The notes beneath the pieces are model-generated. The model was not told where the DNA came from. It did no database searches and was given only the letters and a program-made list of their open reading frames with translations. Positions 26,690 through 41,866 of a stretch of DNA of 64,000 nucleotides are shown here, one piece after another. The number at the start of each line of letters is the position of its first letter. The first letter of the stretch is position 1. A program made the translations under genes and the position numbers. Source of the stretch: Micromonospora sp. ALFpr18c (lineage in GTDB: Bacteria; Actinomycetota; Actinomycetes; Mycobacteriales; Micromonosporaceae); the NCBI RefSeq assembly GCF_008868155.1, contig NZ_WBKR01000003.1, positions 32,703-96,702 of the forward strand. Reading direction: 5' to 3'.

Positions 26690-26693
<4 letters not shown>
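25647..26693 (-). CDS. pyrD: Dihydroorotate dehydrogenase, class 2
   Basis: PyrD oxidises dihydroorotate to orotate, passing electrons to quinone at the membrane. The 348-residue protein has the class 2 N-terminal extension, [14 protein letters not shown], the FMN-binding region, the serine-containing [15 protein letters not shown] catalytic segment and [11 protein letters not shown]. The GTG start overlaps the carB stop as GTGA, so it is coupled to carB. The palindrome follows 77 nt downstream of its stop. Confidence 0.95.
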
Positions 26694-30036
<3,343 letters not shown>

Positions 30037-30037
<1 letters not shown>

Positions 30038-31176
30038 TACTTTCCGCCTTCGATCAGTTCCGCGAAGCGGTCGAACAGGTAGTCCGCGTCGTGCGGGCCG
30101 GCCGCTGCCTCCGGGTGGTACTGGACGGTGAAGGCGGGCACGTCCTTCGCCCGCAGCCCCTCGACCACGTTGTCATTGAGGCAGACGTGCGACACCTGAA
30201 CGCCGCCGAACTCGGTCTCGATCACCTGGTCGGGCACCACCGCGCCGTCGCCCGCACCCGGCACCTGAACGGCGAAGCCGTGGTTGTGGCTGGTCACCTC
30301 GACCTTGCCGGTGACCCGGTCGAGCACCGGCTGGTTGATGCCCCGGTGGCCGTAGCCCAGCTTGTACGTGCCGAAGCCGAGCGCCCGGCCGAGGATCTGG
30401 CTGCCGAAGCAGATGCCGAACAGCGGCACCTCCCGCCGCAGCGCCTCCCGCGCCAACGCCACCGGCGCGTCGGCGGTGGCCGGGTCACCCGGACCGGGCG
30501 ACAGGAAGATCGCGTCGGCCCCGGTGGCGAGCATCTGGTCGATGCTCGACCCGGCGGGCAGCACGTGGGTGGTCACCCCGCGCGCGGCCAGCCGGCGCGG
30601 CACGTTGCGCTTGATGCCCAGGTCGAGCGCCGCCACGGTGAACCGGTGCTCGCCGAGGGCCTCGACGACGTACGGCCGGGAAGTGGTCACCTCGGCGGAC
30701 AGGTCCGCGCCGACCATCTGCGGCGCCTGCCGGACCCGGGCCAGCAGGCTCTGCGGATCGTTGTCCACGCTGGAGATACCGACCCGCATGGCGCCCCGCT
30801 CCCGCAGGTGCCGGGTCAGTGCCCGGGTGTCCACCCCGCTGATGCCCACCACACCCTCGGTGGCGAGGCGGTCCTCGAGACCGCCGGTGGCCCGCCAGTT
30901 CGAGCCGATCCGGGCCGGGTCGCGCACGACATAGCCGGCCACCCAGATCCGGCCGGACTCGTCGTCCTCGCCGTTGACGCCGGTGTTGCCGATGTGCGGC
31001 GCGGTCTGCACCACCACCTGCCGGTGGTAGGACGGGTCGGTCAGCGTCTCCTGGTAACCGGTCATGCCGGTGTTGAACACCGCCTCGCCGAAGGTCTCCC
31101 CGACACTTCCGTACGCCTCACCGGGGAAGGTGCGCCCGTCCTCGAGGACGAGAATCGCGGGCCTGCGCTTGACCAT
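30037..31176 (-). CDS. carA: Carbamoyl-phosphate synthase small subunit (glutaminase)
   Basis: CarA hydrolyses glutamine and channels ammonia to CarB. In the 379-residue protein the N-terminal domain shows [18 protein letters not shown]. The class I amidotransferase domain has the nucleophile Cys256 in LFGICFGSQ and the His-Glu pair in [10 protein letters not shown]. The residue after Cys is Phe-Gly-Ser rather than the common Leu-Gly-His. The ATG overlaps the pyrC TAA (TAATG). The upstream open frame out to 32505 belongs to the pyrC shadow. Confidence 0.96.
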
Positions 31177-32453
31177 TACTTGACAGCCTTTCCGTCCAGA
31201 ACCGTCGGCTCGCCGCGCAGGAAGGTCGCCACGATGCGACCTGGCAGCGTCATGCGGGCATACGGGGTGTTGCGACTGCGGCTGGCCAGCTCCGCCGGCT
31301 CGATGGTGCGGCGGGCGGCCGGGTCGATCAGGGTCAGGTTGGCCGGCACACCGGGCGCCGGGTCGATGCCGTGCCCGGTCAACCCGGCGATCCGGGCGGG
31401 AGTCCGTGACATCCGCTCGGCGATCAGGTCCCACTCGGGGCCGAGCACGTCGAGCGCGATGGAGAGGGCCGTCTCCAGGCCGAGCATGCCCGGCCGGGCG
31501 TACGCCCACTCGCACTCCTTGTCCTCCACGGCGTGCGGGGCGTGGTCGGTGGCGATCGCGTCGAGCACCCCGTCGGCGAGCGCGGCACGCAGCGCGGCGA
31601 TGTCCGCGGCCGTCCGCAACGGCGGGTTGACCTTGAAGACCGGGTCGTAGGTCTCCGCCCGCTCGTCGGTGAGCAGCAGGTGGTGCGGGGTGACCTCGGC
31701 GGTGACGCGTACCCCGCGGGCCTTCGCCTGGCGCAGCACCTCGACGCTGCCGGCGGTGGAGACGTGGCAGACGTGCAGGCGGCTGCCCACGTGCTCGGCG
31801 AGCAGCACGTCCCGGGCGATGATCGCCTCCTCGGCGACCGCCGGCCAGCCGATCAGCCCGAGGCGGGTGGAGACCTCGCCCTCGTGCATCTGGGCACCCT
31901 CGGTGAGGCGCGGCTCCTCGGCGTGCTGGGCGATGATCCCGTCGAACGCCTTGACGTACTCCAGGGCGCGGCGCATCAGCTTCGGGTCGGCGACGCAGTG
32001 CCCGTCGTCGGAGAAGATCCGCACCCGGGCCGTCGAGTCGGCCATCGCGCCCAGTTCGGCCAGCCGCTCGCCGGCCAGCCCGACGGTGACCGCGCCGATC
32101 GGCTGCACGTCCACCAGGGCGGCCTCGCGGCCGAGTCGCCAGACCTGCTCGACCACGCCGGCGGTGTCCGCGACCGGCGAGGTGTTCGCCATCGCGCAGA
32201 CCGCGGTGTAGCCGCCCAACGCCGCCGCGCGCGAGCCGGACTCGACGGTCTCGGCGTCCTCCCGACCGGGCTCGCGCAGGTGGGTGTGCAGGTCGACGAG
32301 ACCGGGCAGGGCGACCAGGCCGGTGCCGTCGATGGCGGTGGCGTCCGGCGCGGTCAGGCCGGGGCCGACCTCGGCGACGACGCCGTCGCGGATCAGCAGG
32401 TCGGTCGGCGCGGCGCCGACGACGCTCACGTTGGTGATCAGGTACGCGGTCAC
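31176..32453 (-). CDS. pyrC: Dihydroorotase
   Basis: PyrC cyclises carbamoyl-aspartate to dihydroorotate. The 425-residue protein is a class I (PyrC/allantoinase-like) amidohydrolase with zinc ligands in [19 protein letters not shown] and TPHHLLL, and catalytic Asp in ATDHAPH. The GTG at 32453 overlaps the pyrB stop as GTGA. The stop overlaps carA. It is an ordinary member of the pyr operon. Confidence 0.95.
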   Translation of the reverse strand: MTAYLITNVSVVGAAPTDLLIRDGVVAEVGPGLTAPDATAIDGTGLVALPGLVDLHTHLREPGREDAETVESGSRAAALGGYTAVCAMANTSPVADTAGVVEQVWRLGREAALVDVQPIGAVTVGLAGERLAELGAMADSTARVRIFSDDGHCVADPKLMRRALEYVKAFDGIIAQHAEEPRLTEGAQMHEGEVSTRLGLIGWPAVAEEAIIARDVLLAEHVGSRLHVCHVSTAGSVEVLRQAKARGVRVTAEVTPHHLLLTDERAETYDPVFKVNPPLRTAADIAALRAALADGVLDAIATDHAPHAVEDKECEWAYARPGMLGLETALSIALDVLGPEWDLIAERMSRTPARIAGLTGHGIDPAPGVPANLTLIDPAARRTIEPAELASRSRNTPYARMTLPGRIVATFLRGEPTVLDGKAVK

Positions 32454-33376
32454 CGGTTGTTCCCTCCGAGCAGCAGGTAAAGAACAGCCATCCGCACGGA
32501 GACACCGTTGGTGACCTGTTCGACGATGGTGGATCGGGGTGAGTCGGCCACCTCGGGGGTGATCTCCATCCCCCGGTTCATCGGGCCGGGGTGCATGACG
32601 ATGGCGTGCTCGGGCAGGCGGCGCATCCGCGGGCCGTCCAGCCCGTAACGGCGGGCGTACTCGCGCGCGGAGGGAAAGTAGGAGTCGTTCATCCGCTCCC
32701 GCTGCACCCGCAGCATCATCACCACGTCCACGTTCGGCAGCGCCGAGTCGAGGTCGTAGGAGACGTCCGTGCCGGGGGCGAGCGCCGCGGCGATGTCGAC
32801 CGGGATGAGGGTGGGCGGGCCGACCAGGGTGACCTTGGCGCCGAGGGTGGACAGCAGCAGCACGTTGGAGCGGGCCACCCGGGAGTGCAGCACGTCCCCG
32901 ACCACCGCGACCGACAGGCCGGCGAGCCGGCCCAGCCGGGACCGCATGGTGTACGCGTCGAGCAGCGCCTGGGTGGGGTGCTCGTGGGTGCCGTCGCCGG
33001 CGTTGACCACCGACCCGTCGACCCAGTTGGCCAGGCGGTGCGGCGCGCCGGAGGCGGGGTGCCGGACGACCACCGCGTCGGCGCCCATGGCCTGCAGGGT
33101 CAGCGCGGTGTCCTTCAGGCTCTCGCCCTTGGTGACGCTGGACCCCTTCGCGGAAAAGTTGATCACATCGGCGCTGAGGCGCTTGGCCGCCGCCTCGAAG
33201 GAGATCCGGGTGCGGGTGGAGTCCTCGTAGAAGAGGTTCACCACCGTCCGGCCGCGCAGCGCGGGCAGTTTCTTGATCTCGCGGCCGGCGACCGTGGCCA
33301 TCTCGGCGGCGGTGTCCAGGATCTCGGTGGCGGCGTCGGCGTCCAGGTCCCCGCCGGAGAGCAGATGCTTGATCAT
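32450..33376 (-). CDS. pyrB: Aspartate carbamoyltransferase catalytic subunit
   Basis: PyrB joins carbamoyl phosphate and aspartate. The 308-residue protein has the carbamoyl-phosphate motif STRTR (in [12 protein letters not shown]), [10 protein letters not shown], and aspartate-binding residues in HPGPMNRG. No pyrI regulatory subunit is nearby, as in other actinobacteria. The ATG overlaps the TGA of a 22-codon linker ORF whose own start overlaps the pyrR stop. Initiation may therefore depend on that linker. Confidence 0.95.
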   Translation of the reverse strand: MIKHLLSGGDLDADAATEILDTAAEMATVAGREIKKLPALRGRTVVNLFYEDSTRTRISFEAAAKRLSADVINFSAKGSSVTKGESLKDTALTLQAMGADAVVVRHPASGAPHRLANWVDGSVVNAGDGTHEHPTQALLDAYTMRSRLGRLAGLSVAVVGDVLHSRVARSNVLLLSTLGAKVTLVGPPTLIPVDIAAALAPGTDVSYDLDSALPNVDVVMMLRVQRERMNDSYFPSAREYARRYGLDGPRMRRLPEHAIVMHPGPMNRGMEITPEVADSPRSTIVEQVTNGVSVRMAVLYLLLGGNNR

Positions 33377-33441
33377 GGAAGCAGCGCCTGCCTTTCGTTC
33401 GCGACTGCGGGGCTCCGCTTCGCTGCACTCCTCGCGCTCAC
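33373..33441 (-). CDS. 22-codon linker ORF coupling pyrR to pyrB
   Basis: GTG at 33441 overlaps the pyrR TGA (GTGA). The frame runs 22 codons ([20 protein letters not shown], then LP), and its TGA overlaps the pyrB ATG (ATGA). Its length, 69 nt including the stop, equals the ribM-ribBA linker. Both contain the same 14 nt (here 33413-33426 on the plus strand), but read in different frames. Conservation of length and coupling, not peptide sequence, suggests that its purpose is ribosome transfer across an inserted repeat. Expression is unproven. Confidence 0.5.
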   Translation of the reverse strand: MSARSAAKRSPAVANERQALLP

Positions 33442-34019
33442 CGTGTCCCCCCGTACAGCTTGACCTCGTCGGCGCCGTCGGTCTCCGCGAGCGTCACCTT
33501 CACGCTCTCCGCGAGCGAGGTCGGGATGTTCTTGCCGACGTAGTCGGCGCGGATCGGCAACTCCCGGTGCCCCCGGTCGACCAGGACGGCGAGTTGCACG
33601 GACGCCGGGCGGCCCACGTCGTTGAGCGCGTCGAGCGCGGCCCGCACGGTGCGGCCGGAGAAGAGCACGTCGTCGACGAGGATGACCCGCTTGCCGTCGA
33701 TGCCGCCGGTGGGCACCTGGGTCGGGCCGATCGCGCGGGTGGCGTGCCGGCGGAGGTCGTCGCGGTAGAGCGTGATGTCGAGCACACCGACCGGTACGGC
33801 GATGTCCTCGAAGGTGCTGATCCGGGAGGCGAGCCGCCGCGCGAGGGGGGCGCCCCGGGTGGGGATGCCCAGCAGCACCGTGTCGGCGGCACCCTGGGTC
33901 TTCTCCAGGATCTGGTGGGCGATGCGGTCGACCACGCGTTGCACGTCGGCGCTGGCGAGGATCACCTTCACCGAGGGTTGTCGCGGTGGTGACGAGCGGG
34001 CAGCCGGTGGGTATGCCAC
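33438..34019 (-). CDS. pyrR: Pyrimidine operon regulator PyrR / uracil phosphoribosyltransferase-like
   Basis: PyrR binds pyr mRNA in the presence of UMP/UTP and represses the operon; many also have UPRTase activity. In the 193-residue protein the PRPP-binding motif [13 protein letters not shown] is intact, as is the [14 protein letters not shown] loop. The GTG at 34019 has a perfect AAGGAGG 6 nt upstream. The first 20 residues are variable. It is the first gene of pyrR-pyrB-pyrC-carA-carB-pyrD and lies behind a PyrR-type leader hairpin. Confidence 0.94.
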   Translation of the reverse strand: MAYPPAARSSPPRQPSVKVILASADVQRVVDRIAHQILEKTQGAADTVLLGIPTRGAPLARRLASRISTFEDIAVPVGVLDITLYRDDLRRHATRAIGPTQVPTGGIDGKRVILVDDVLFSGRTVRAALDALNDVGRPASVQLAVLVDRGHRELPIRADYVGKNIPTSLAESVKVTLAETDGADEVKLYGGTR

Positions 34020-34024
34020 GGCGG

Positions 34025-34062
34025 ACCTCCTTCCCCGCCTCACGGGACGGGTCGTTAAAGGA
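34025..34062 (-). promoter_or_regulatory. PyrR-binding leader hairpin sequestering the pyrR ribosome-binding site
   Basis: On the minus strand TCCTTTAACGA (34062-34052) precedes a hairpin CCCG...CGGG with a GTGAGG loop, followed at once by AAGGAGG (34032-34026), the pyrR Shine-Dalgarno. TCCTTT can pair with AAGGA. This is the arrangement of actinobacterial PyrR sites that control translation. The loop resembles the conserved GAGAGG recognition loop. Assignment is by motif and position. Confidence 0.75.
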
Positions 34063-34224
34063 TGTCGGGCACCTCCGGCCGGACCGCGCAGCGACCTGAC
34101 CGGGGCTTCACGCCACGTTACCAGTGGTCACCGGGCCGATGGACGGCGGCCGCTGACCACCGGATCAGGCCGACGAAATGGGGATAACTCCCCCGGTACT
34201 CCCCAACGGTAAGGTCACGACCAC

Positions 34225-34265
34225 TTGACCAGGTGTCGCAATCCCCGTACCGTCACGCTCCGTAG
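34225..34265 (+). promoter_or_regulatory. bldD promoter with overlapping BldD-box-like sequence
   Basis: TTGACC (34225-34230), a 17-nt spacer and TACCGT (34248-34253) form a good vegetative promoter. TCACGCTCCGTAG (34253-34265) matches seven of nine fixed positions of the published BldD box (nTnACnCWGnGTnAn). It would cover the transcription start, fitting the autorepression known for Streptomyces bldD. Confidence 0.65.
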
Positions 34266-34306
34266 CGATCGACGGGAGAACCCCGAGCAGCACTGGGAGT
34301 GTCCGA

Positions 34307-34795
34307 ATGCCCTCTGAATACGCCAAGTCTCTGGGCGCCCGCCTGCGCTCCATCCGCCAACAGCAGGGTCTCTCCCTGCAGGGTGTGGAGGAGAAGTCGA
34401 ACGGGCGGTGGAAGGCCGTGGTGGTCGGCTCGTACGAGCGTGGCGACCGGGCCGTGACGGTGTCCCGTCTGGCCGAGCTGGCCGAGTTCTATCGTGTCCC
34501 CGTCTCGGAGCTGCTGCCCGACGGCAGTGGTGTCCGGCACGAGCCCACCAGCAAGATCGTCCTGGACCTGGAGCGGCTCTACGACGAGGCCTCCGAGGAC
34601 CTGGCCTACGTCGCCCGCTACGCCCGCGCGATCCAGCAGCAGCGCGGTGACTACAACGGGCGGGTGCTCTCCATCCGTGCCGACGACCTGCGGGCGCTCG
34701 CGATCGTCTACGACGCCTCGCCGTCGGGTCTGATCGAGCGGCTCACCGAGCACGGTGTGCTGGTGGCCGACCCCCGGGCGTTCTTCGCCTCCTGA
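34307..34795 (+). CDS. bldD: Developmental master regulator BldD
   Basis: BldD represses sporulation genes during vegetative growth when dimerised by tetrameric c-di-GMP. The 162-residue protein has an N-terminal Xre-type helix-turn-helix (residues 8-70, LRSIRQQQGLSLQGVEEKS and WKAVVVGSYERGDRAVTV). The C-terminal domain contains the c-di-GMP signature RGD (113-115), eight residues, then RADD (124-127), the exact RGD-x8-RxxD pattern. GGGAG precedes the ATG. It is transcribed opposite to its neighbours, with its own promoter and terminator. Confidence 0.97.
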   Translation: MPSEYAKSLGARLRSIRQQQGLSLQGVEEKSNGRWKAVVVGSYERGDRAVTVSRLAELAEFYRVPVSELLPDGSGVRHEPTSKIVLDLERLYDEASEDLAYVARYARAIQQQRGDYNGRVLSIRADDLRALAIVYDASPSGLIERLTEHGVLVADPRAFFAS

Positions 34796-34810
34796 GCTGT
34801 CGCTTCACCC

Positions 34811-34844
34811 GAAAGGGCCCGTGCCGTCCGGCACGGGCCCTTTC
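34811..34844. terminator. Terminator between bldD and nusB
   Basis: A perfect 16-bp inverted repeat (34811-34826 and 34829-34844) begins GAAAGGG and ends CCCTTTC, around a very small loop. It lies between the convergent bldD and nusB genes and has A and T tracts on both flanks, so it should work in both directions. Confidence 0.92.
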
Positions 34845-34864
34845 CGTGGTGCGGGTGCGAGACC

Positions 34865-35299
34865 TCAGCGGGTGGCGTACTCGGCGATCCGGCCGAGCAC
34901 CCCGTTGAGGAAGCGCGGCGAGTCGTCGGTCGACATCTGCCGGGCCAGCTCAACGGCCTCGCTGATCGCCACCGCGTCGTCGATCTCGTCGACGTAGAGC
35001 AACTCGTAGACGGCGATCCGGGCCAGGTTGCGGTCGACGACCGGCATCCGCTCCAGGGTCCACCCCTCGGCGTAGCTGGCGATCAGCTCGTCGATCCGGT
35101 TGAGGTGCTCGGCGACCCCCTCGACCAGGCCCACGGCGTAGCCGAGGTGCTCCGGTCGGGGCTGCTCGATCCGCTGCACGTAGCCGGCCAGCACCTCCAC
35201 CGGAGGCTTGTCCCGCAGATCGGCCTCGTAGAGGACATCCAGCGCCCGCTTACGCGCCTTGCGGCGCGCCGGCATCTGCTGCTTGGAACCCTCGGCCAT
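34865..35299 (-). CDS. nusB: Transcription antitermination factor NusB
   Basis: NusB binds boxA RNA with NusE (S10) and supports rRNA transcription. The 144-residue, all-helical protein has the N-terminal ARRKARKRALDVLYEADL and C-terminal VDRNLARIAVYELLY and AVELARQMSTDDSPRFLNGV, typical of the family. The ATG overlaps the efp stop (TGATG). It is the last gene of the aro-efp-nusB run. Confidence 0.95.
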   Translation of the reverse strand: MAEGSKQQMPARRKARKRALDVLYEADLRDKPPVEVLAGYVQRIEQPRPEHLGYAVGLVEGVAEHLNRIDELIASYAEGWTLERMPVVDRNLARIAVYELLYVDEIDDAVAISEAVELARQMSTDDSPRFLNGVLGRIAEYATR

Positions 35300-35856
35300 C
35301 AGGCGCGGCCGAGGTAACGGCCGTCGCGGGTGTCGACCTTGATCTTCTCGCCGGTGGTGATGAACAGCGGAACCGGCACGGTGGCGCCGGTCTCCACGGT
35401 CGCCGGCTTGGTGCCGCCGGTCGAGCGGTCGCCCTGCAGGCCCGGCTCGGTGTAGGTGACCTCCAGCACGACGCTGGTGGGCAGCTCGATGTAGAGCGGC
35501 ACACCCTCGTGCTGGGCGACGGTCGCCTCCGCCTCGGGCAGCAGGTAGTTGGCGGCCTCGCCGACGGTGCCACCGGGCACGGTGATCTGGTCGAAGGTCT
35601 CCAGATCCATGAAGACGAAGTCCTCGCCGTCGGCGTACAGGTACTGCATCGTGCGCTTGTCCACGGTCGCGGTCTCGACCTTGGTGCCCGCGTTGAAGGT
35701 CTTGTCGACCACCTTCCCGGACAGCACGTTCTTCAGCGTGGTGCGCACGAACGCACCACCCTTACCGGGCTTGACGTGCTGGAACTCGACGACGGCCCAG
35801 AGCTCGCCGTCCAGGTTGAGTACCAGGCCGTTTTTGAGGTCGTTGGTGGAGGCCAT
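35299..35856 (-). CDS. efp: Elongation factor P
   Basis: EF-P relieves ribosome stalling at polyproline stretches. The 185-residue protein has three beta-barrel domains; the tip loop of domain I is PGKGGAF with Lys32 at the functional position. No EpmA/EarP modification genes are in the window, and actinobacterial EF-P is generally held to act unmodified. ATG at 35856 with AGGAA directly upstream. In Streptomyces an aminopeptidase gene sits between aroQ and efp as I recall; it is absent here. Confidence 0.96.
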   Translation of the reverse strand: MASTNDLKNGLVLNLDGELWAVVEFQHVKPGKGGAFVRTTLKNVLSGKVVDKTFNAGTKVETATVDKRTMQYLYADGEDFVFMDLETFDQITVPGGTVGEAANYLLPEAEATVAQHEGVPLYIELPTSVVLEVTYTEPGLQGDRSTGGTKPATVETGATVPVPLFITTGEKIKVDTRDGRYLGRA

Positions 35857-35942
35857 TTCCTGCCTTGATCATCAATTGGCGGACAGACCCTACGAGTCTA
35901 CTAGCTGCGTCGAATCGACCCGTCCCCGCTCGGGGCGACCCC

Positions 35943-38453
<2,511 letters not shown>

Positions 38454-38492
38454 GGGGCACTCCTTGAAACCGGGCGGTTCCTGTCCGGATTC

Positions 38493-38504
38493 GATCGTAC
38501 GGTC
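38493..38504. promoter_or_regulatory. Candidate operator in the WYL/hydrolase divergent promoter region
   Basis: GATCGTACGGTC is an imperfect 12-bp palindrome in the 79-nt divergent region. It overlaps TACGGT, a possible -10 for the hydrolase gene. No good -35 is visible, so both the promoter and the operator are tentative. Confidence 0.3.
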
Positions 38505-38532
38505 TGTCGGTAGCCGAGAGAAGGAGCGACAG

Positions 38533-39261
38533 ATGGCGACGTTCGTACTCGTGCCGGGCTTCTGGTTGGGTGCCTGGGCGTGGCGGGACGTGACCGCGTT
38601 GCTGCGCGCGCAGGGGCACGACGTCCACCCGATGACGCTGACCGGGGTGGCCGAGCGCGACCACCTCGCGACACCGGCCGTGGGCCTGAACACGCACACC
38701 ACTGACATCGTCCGGCTGATCGAGGTCGAGGACCTGCGCGACGTGCTGCTGGTCGGGCACTCCGGCGGCGGCATGCCGGTCTCCCAGGCGGCCGACCGGA
38801 TCGCGGAGAGGATCGCCCGTGTGGTCTACGTGGAGAGTGGGCCGCTGCCGGACGGCACGGCGCAGTTCGACACGGTGCCGCCGCAGGAGCAGCAGCGGCA
38901 ACGCGCGGCGATCGGGTCCGGGCACCTGCTGCCACCGCCGCCCTGGGATCCGGCCGCCGACCCGACCAACCTGGCCGGGTTGGACGAGGCGACGCTCGCC
39001 GTGCTGCGCGCCCGGACCACCCCGCACCCGCGGGCGGCGGCGACCGATCCGGTCCGACGCACCGGCGGCCGCCCGGTGCCGACCGCCCTGGTGGCCAGCA
39101 CCTTCCCGCTCAGTGTGGTGCGGCAGATGATCAGGGAGGAGCATCCGTTCTTCACCGGCCTGGCCGACGGCCAACTGCACGAGCTGCCCACCGGGCACTG
39201 GCCGATGCTCAGCGAGCCGAAGGCTCTGACCGATGTCCTCGACCTGATCGCCCGCGGCTGA
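38533..39261 (+). CDS. Alpha/beta hydrolase (salicylate esterase/MenH-like)
   Basis: This 242-residue cytoplasmic hydrolase opens with MATFVLVPGFWLGAWAW, the oxyanion-hole strand of the esterase group that includes plant salicylate-binding protein 2 and hydroxynitrile lyases. The nucleophile elbow is GHSGGG with Ser77. The likely catalytic His is in ELPTGHWPMLSEP near the C-terminus. GAAGGAG lies before the ATG. The substrate is unknown. Divergent pairing with the WYL regulator suggests ligand-induced expression. Confidence 0.85.
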   Translation: MATFVLVPGFWLGAWAWRDVTALLRAQGHDVHPMTLTGVAERDHLATPAVGLNTHTTDIVRLIEVEDLRDVLLVGHSGGGMPVSQAADRIAERIARVVYVESGPLPDGTAQFDTVPPQEQQRQRAAIGSGHLLPPPPWDPAADPTNLAGLDEATLAVLRARTTPHPRAAATDPVRRTGGRPVPTALVASTFPLSVVRQMIREEHPFFTGLADGQLHELPTGHWPMLSEPKALTDVLDLIARG

Positions 39262-39276
39262 GGAACACCCCGACTG

Positions 39277-39353
39277 CGCCGACCGTGCACTTCCGGTTGC
39301 CGCGATGCGGTGAATGCCCCCTTACGCCGGGGGCAGCACGTGCACGATCGGCG
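39277..39353. terminator. Nested hairpins between the hydrolase gene and aroK
   Basis: An outer 14-bp inverted repeat with one mismatch (39277-39290 and 39340-39353) encloses an inner stem TGCCCCC/GGGGGCA (39315-39321 and 39329-39335). The structure lies between the two convergent genes and can terminate both. Confidence 0.7.
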
Positions 39354-39365
39354 TGGCGGGCGGCG

Positions 39366-39869
39366 TCAGCGGGGCAACAGCGCGGCGATCTCGGCGACGA
39401 TCGCCGCCGGAGGCCGGCCGTCGGTGGTCACCGTCTCGGTGGCCACCTCGGCGTAGAGCGGCCGGCGCTGGTCCAGCAGATGCTTGAGGGTGGCCCGCGG
39501 GTTGATCGCCAGCAGCGGCCGGCCGGCGCCGAGCCCGACCCGCTTCACGGCGTCGGGCAACTCGACCGACAGGTGCACCACCCGGTGTCCCACCAGGGCG
39601 GCGCGGGTCTCCTCGGCCAGCACGGCACCGCCGCCGAGGGCGAGCACACCGGTGCCGGCGGCGAGCGCCGCGGCCACGGCGGCCCGTTCCAGGGTACGGA
39701 AGTGCGCCTCACCCTCGTCGATGAAGATCTCCGGGATGGGCTTGCCGGCCATCCGCTCGATGTCGGCGTCGGTGTCGCGGAACTCCACACCGAGGGTGGA
39801 CGCGAGCGCCTGCCCGACGGTGGTCTTGCCGCAGCCCGGCGCGCCGACCAGCACGACGACCGGTGCCAT
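39366..39869 (-). CDS. aroK: Shikimate kinase
   Basis: AroK phosphorylates shikimate with ATP. The 167-residue protein has Walker [10 protein letters not shown] (9-17), the substrate-binding Asp in [23 protein letters not shown] and the GGGAVL loop, and the LID Arg in GAGRPLL. The ATG overlaps the aroC stop (TGATG). Its stop is followed by the hairpin that ends the convergent hydrolase gene, so aroB no longer follows directly. Confidence 0.95.
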   Translation of the reverse strand: MAPVVVLVGAPGCGKTTVGQALASTLGVEFRDTDADIERMAGKPIPEIFIDEGEAHFRTLERAAVAAALAAGTGVLALGGGAVLAEETRAALVGHRVVHLSVELPDAVKRVGLGAGRPLLAINPRATLKHLLDQRRPLYAEVATETVTTDGRPPAAIVAEIAALLPR

Positions 39870-41047
39870 CAGCGGATGACCAGGGCGTCGACGTAGCCGG
39901 CGAGGTTGCGGCGGATCTCGGCGATCGAGTCCCCACCGAACTTCTCGGTGGCCGCCTCGGCGAGCACCAGCGCCACCATGGCCTCGGCGACGACCGCCGC
40001 GGCGGGCACCGCGCAGACGTCCGAGCGTTGGTTGATCGCGCTGGCCGGCTCGCCGGTGGTGACGTCCACGGTGGAGAGGGCCCGGTTCAGCGACGAGATC
40101 GGCTTCATCGCGGCGCGGACCCGCAGCGGCTCGCCGGTGGTGATGCCACCTTCGAGGCCACCGGCCCGGTCGGTGACCCGCCGGACGCCGGTCGCCGACG
40201 GAATGATCTCGTCGTGCGCCTCGGAGCCCCGGGAGCGGGCCTGCTGCCACCCGTCACCGATCTCCACACCCTTGATCGCCTGGATGGACATCAGCGCGGC
40301 GGCCAGTCGGGCGTCGAGCTTGCGGTCCCACTGCACGTGGCTGCCCAGACCCGGCGGCACCCCGTACGCCAGCACCTCGACCACGCCGCCGAGCGTGTCG
40401 GCGGCCTTCTTCGCGGCGTCGACCTCGGCGACCATCAGGGCGCTGGCCTCCGGGTCGAGGCAGCGCAGCGGGTCGGCGTCGATGCGGGCGGCGTCGGACG
40501 GGGTCGGGCGCAGCCCGGGCTTCGCGGCCACCGGACCCAGCTCGACGACGTGCGAGACGATCTCGATGCCGAGGGCCTGCCGGATCAGCGCCTTGGCGAC
40601 CGCGCCGACGGCGACCCGGGCGGCGGTCTCGCGGGCGCTGGCGCGTTCCAGGATCGGCCGGGCGTCGGTGTGGCCGTACTTCTGCATGCCGGCCAGATCG
40701 GCGTGGCCCGGCCGGGGGCGGGTCAGCGGGGCGTTGCGGGCCTGCCGGGCCAGCTCGTCGGGGTCGACGGGGTCGGCGGCCATCACCGTCTGCCACTTCG
40801 GCCACTCGGAGTTGCCCACCCGGATCGCGACCGGACTGCCCAGGGTGACGCCGTGCCGCAGGCCGCCCAGCACCTCGACCTCGTCCCGTTCGAACGACAT
40901 CCGGGCGCCACGGCCGTAGCCGAGTCGGCGGCGGGCCAGGTCGTCGGCGATCTCGGTGGTGGTCACCTCGATACCGGCCGGCACCCCCTCCAGGAGCGCG
41001 ACGAGGGCGGGACCGTGCGATTCACCTGCAGTCAACCAGCGCAACAC
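39869..41047 (-). CDS. aroC: Chorismate synthase
   Basis: AroC makes chorismate from EPSP with reduced FMN. The 392-residue protein shows the three family signatures: [28 protein letters not shown] and [13 protein letters not shown], with the conserved His in GESHG and SAIN-like residues near the end. The GTG start is followed by [11 protein letters not shown]. The 100-nt gap upstream contains the end of the exopolysaccharide island, so aroC must have its own promoter or rely on read-through. FMN comes from the rib genes of this window. Confidence 0.96.
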   Translation of the reverse strand: MLRWLTAGESHGPALVALLEGVPAGIEVTTTEIADDLARRRLGYGRGARMSFERDEVEVLGGLRHGVTLGSPVAIRVGNSEWPKWQTVMAADPVDPDELARQARNAPLTRPRPGHADLAGMQKYGHTDARPILERASARETAARVAVGAVAKALIRQALGIEIVSHVVELGPVAAKPGLRPTPSDAARIDADPLRCLDPEASALMVAEVDAAKKAADTLGGVVEVLAYGVPPGLGSHVQWDRKLDARLAAALMSIQAIKGVEIGDGWQQARSRGSEAHDEIIPSATGVRRVTDRAGGLEGGITTGEPLRVRAAMKPISSLNRALSTVDVTTGEPASAINQRSDVCAVPAAAVVAEAMVALVLAEAATEKFGGDSIAEIRRNLAGYVDALVIR

Positions 41048-41147
41048 AGCGGTCAGTCTGTCACGGCGGGTGGCCGTCCCACCGCGCCGCCCGGCACGTC
41101 CCGCCCTACGGACGCAAAAACACGACAGGTCGCTCCGCCCGGGTCGC

Positions 41148-41804
41148 TCAGCGGTTCCGGATCGCGATGATCGACTTGGTCAGACCCGCCAGACGCTCAT
41201 TGCGGATGGTGGCGTCCGGGAACAGGTACCGAAGCTCGGCGCGGCCGATCAGTTCGGTGGTGAGCACCTGCCTCATCGCCGCCTCGTACGACTTGCCGGG
41301 GTTGTAGGCGAGCGGCCACTTACGCGCCATCACCACCCGCGCCGACACCGGCAGGAACTGCATCCCGGGCGCCACCCAGTGCGGTTCGATCGGGAAGTAC
41401 CGGTACGGCGTCTGCACCCAGTACGCACGCCCCAGCTCACGGACCGCGTCGGCCATCCGCTGGCGGCGCTCGTGCCCACCGACGTGTTCGAGGACGCTGT
41501 TGCTGAAGACGAGGTCGTACCTGCGGCTCAGGATGCTCTTGGGCAGCTCGCAGGCATCGGCGTGGTCGGCCTCGGCCCACTCGGGTAGGTCCGTGGGCAG
41601 CGGCTCCAAGTTGACCACGTGCACGTGGGCGGGCCGGACGGGGACGCGCGCCCAGCTCTCCACCCGACCGCCCAGGTCGAGAACGGTCATGTCGGCCAGG
41701 TCCGGGAAGGCGTCCGACAGCCAGGCCGCGCGCCGCGCACGCCGTTTCGCGCCGAGCGAGGTCGGCGAGTCGACGAGACGGAACCTGAGCGAGTGAAGTC
41801 CCAT
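41148..41804 (-). CDS. Class I SAM-dependent methyltransferase of the polysaccharide locus
   Basis: The 218-residue protein has a SAM-binding motif [12 protein letters not shown], somewhat unlike the usual DxGxG, and the Methyltransf_11-type motif [15 protein letters not shown]. It probably methylates a sugar or a lipid-linked intermediate, given that glycosyltransferase genes precede it. AAAGGAC lies before the ATG. It is the last gene of the island, separated from the GT2 gene by 62 nt. Confidence 0.8.
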   Translation of the reverse strand: MGLHSLRFRLVDSPTSLGAKRRARRAAWLSDAFPDLADMTVLDLGGRVESWARVPVRPAHVHVVNLEPLPTDLPEWAEADHADACELPKSILSRRYDLVFSNSVLEHVGGHERRQRMADAVRELGRAYWVQTPYRYFPIEPHWVAPGMQFLPVSARVVMARKWPLAYNPGKSYEAAMRQVLTTELIGRAELRYLFPDATIRNERLAGLTKSIIAIRNR

Positions 41805-41866
41805 GAATGGTTGTCCTTTGGTCTGCTGATGCCTCGTTGAGGGCGCGGGGTGTCGTCCGGACCTGG

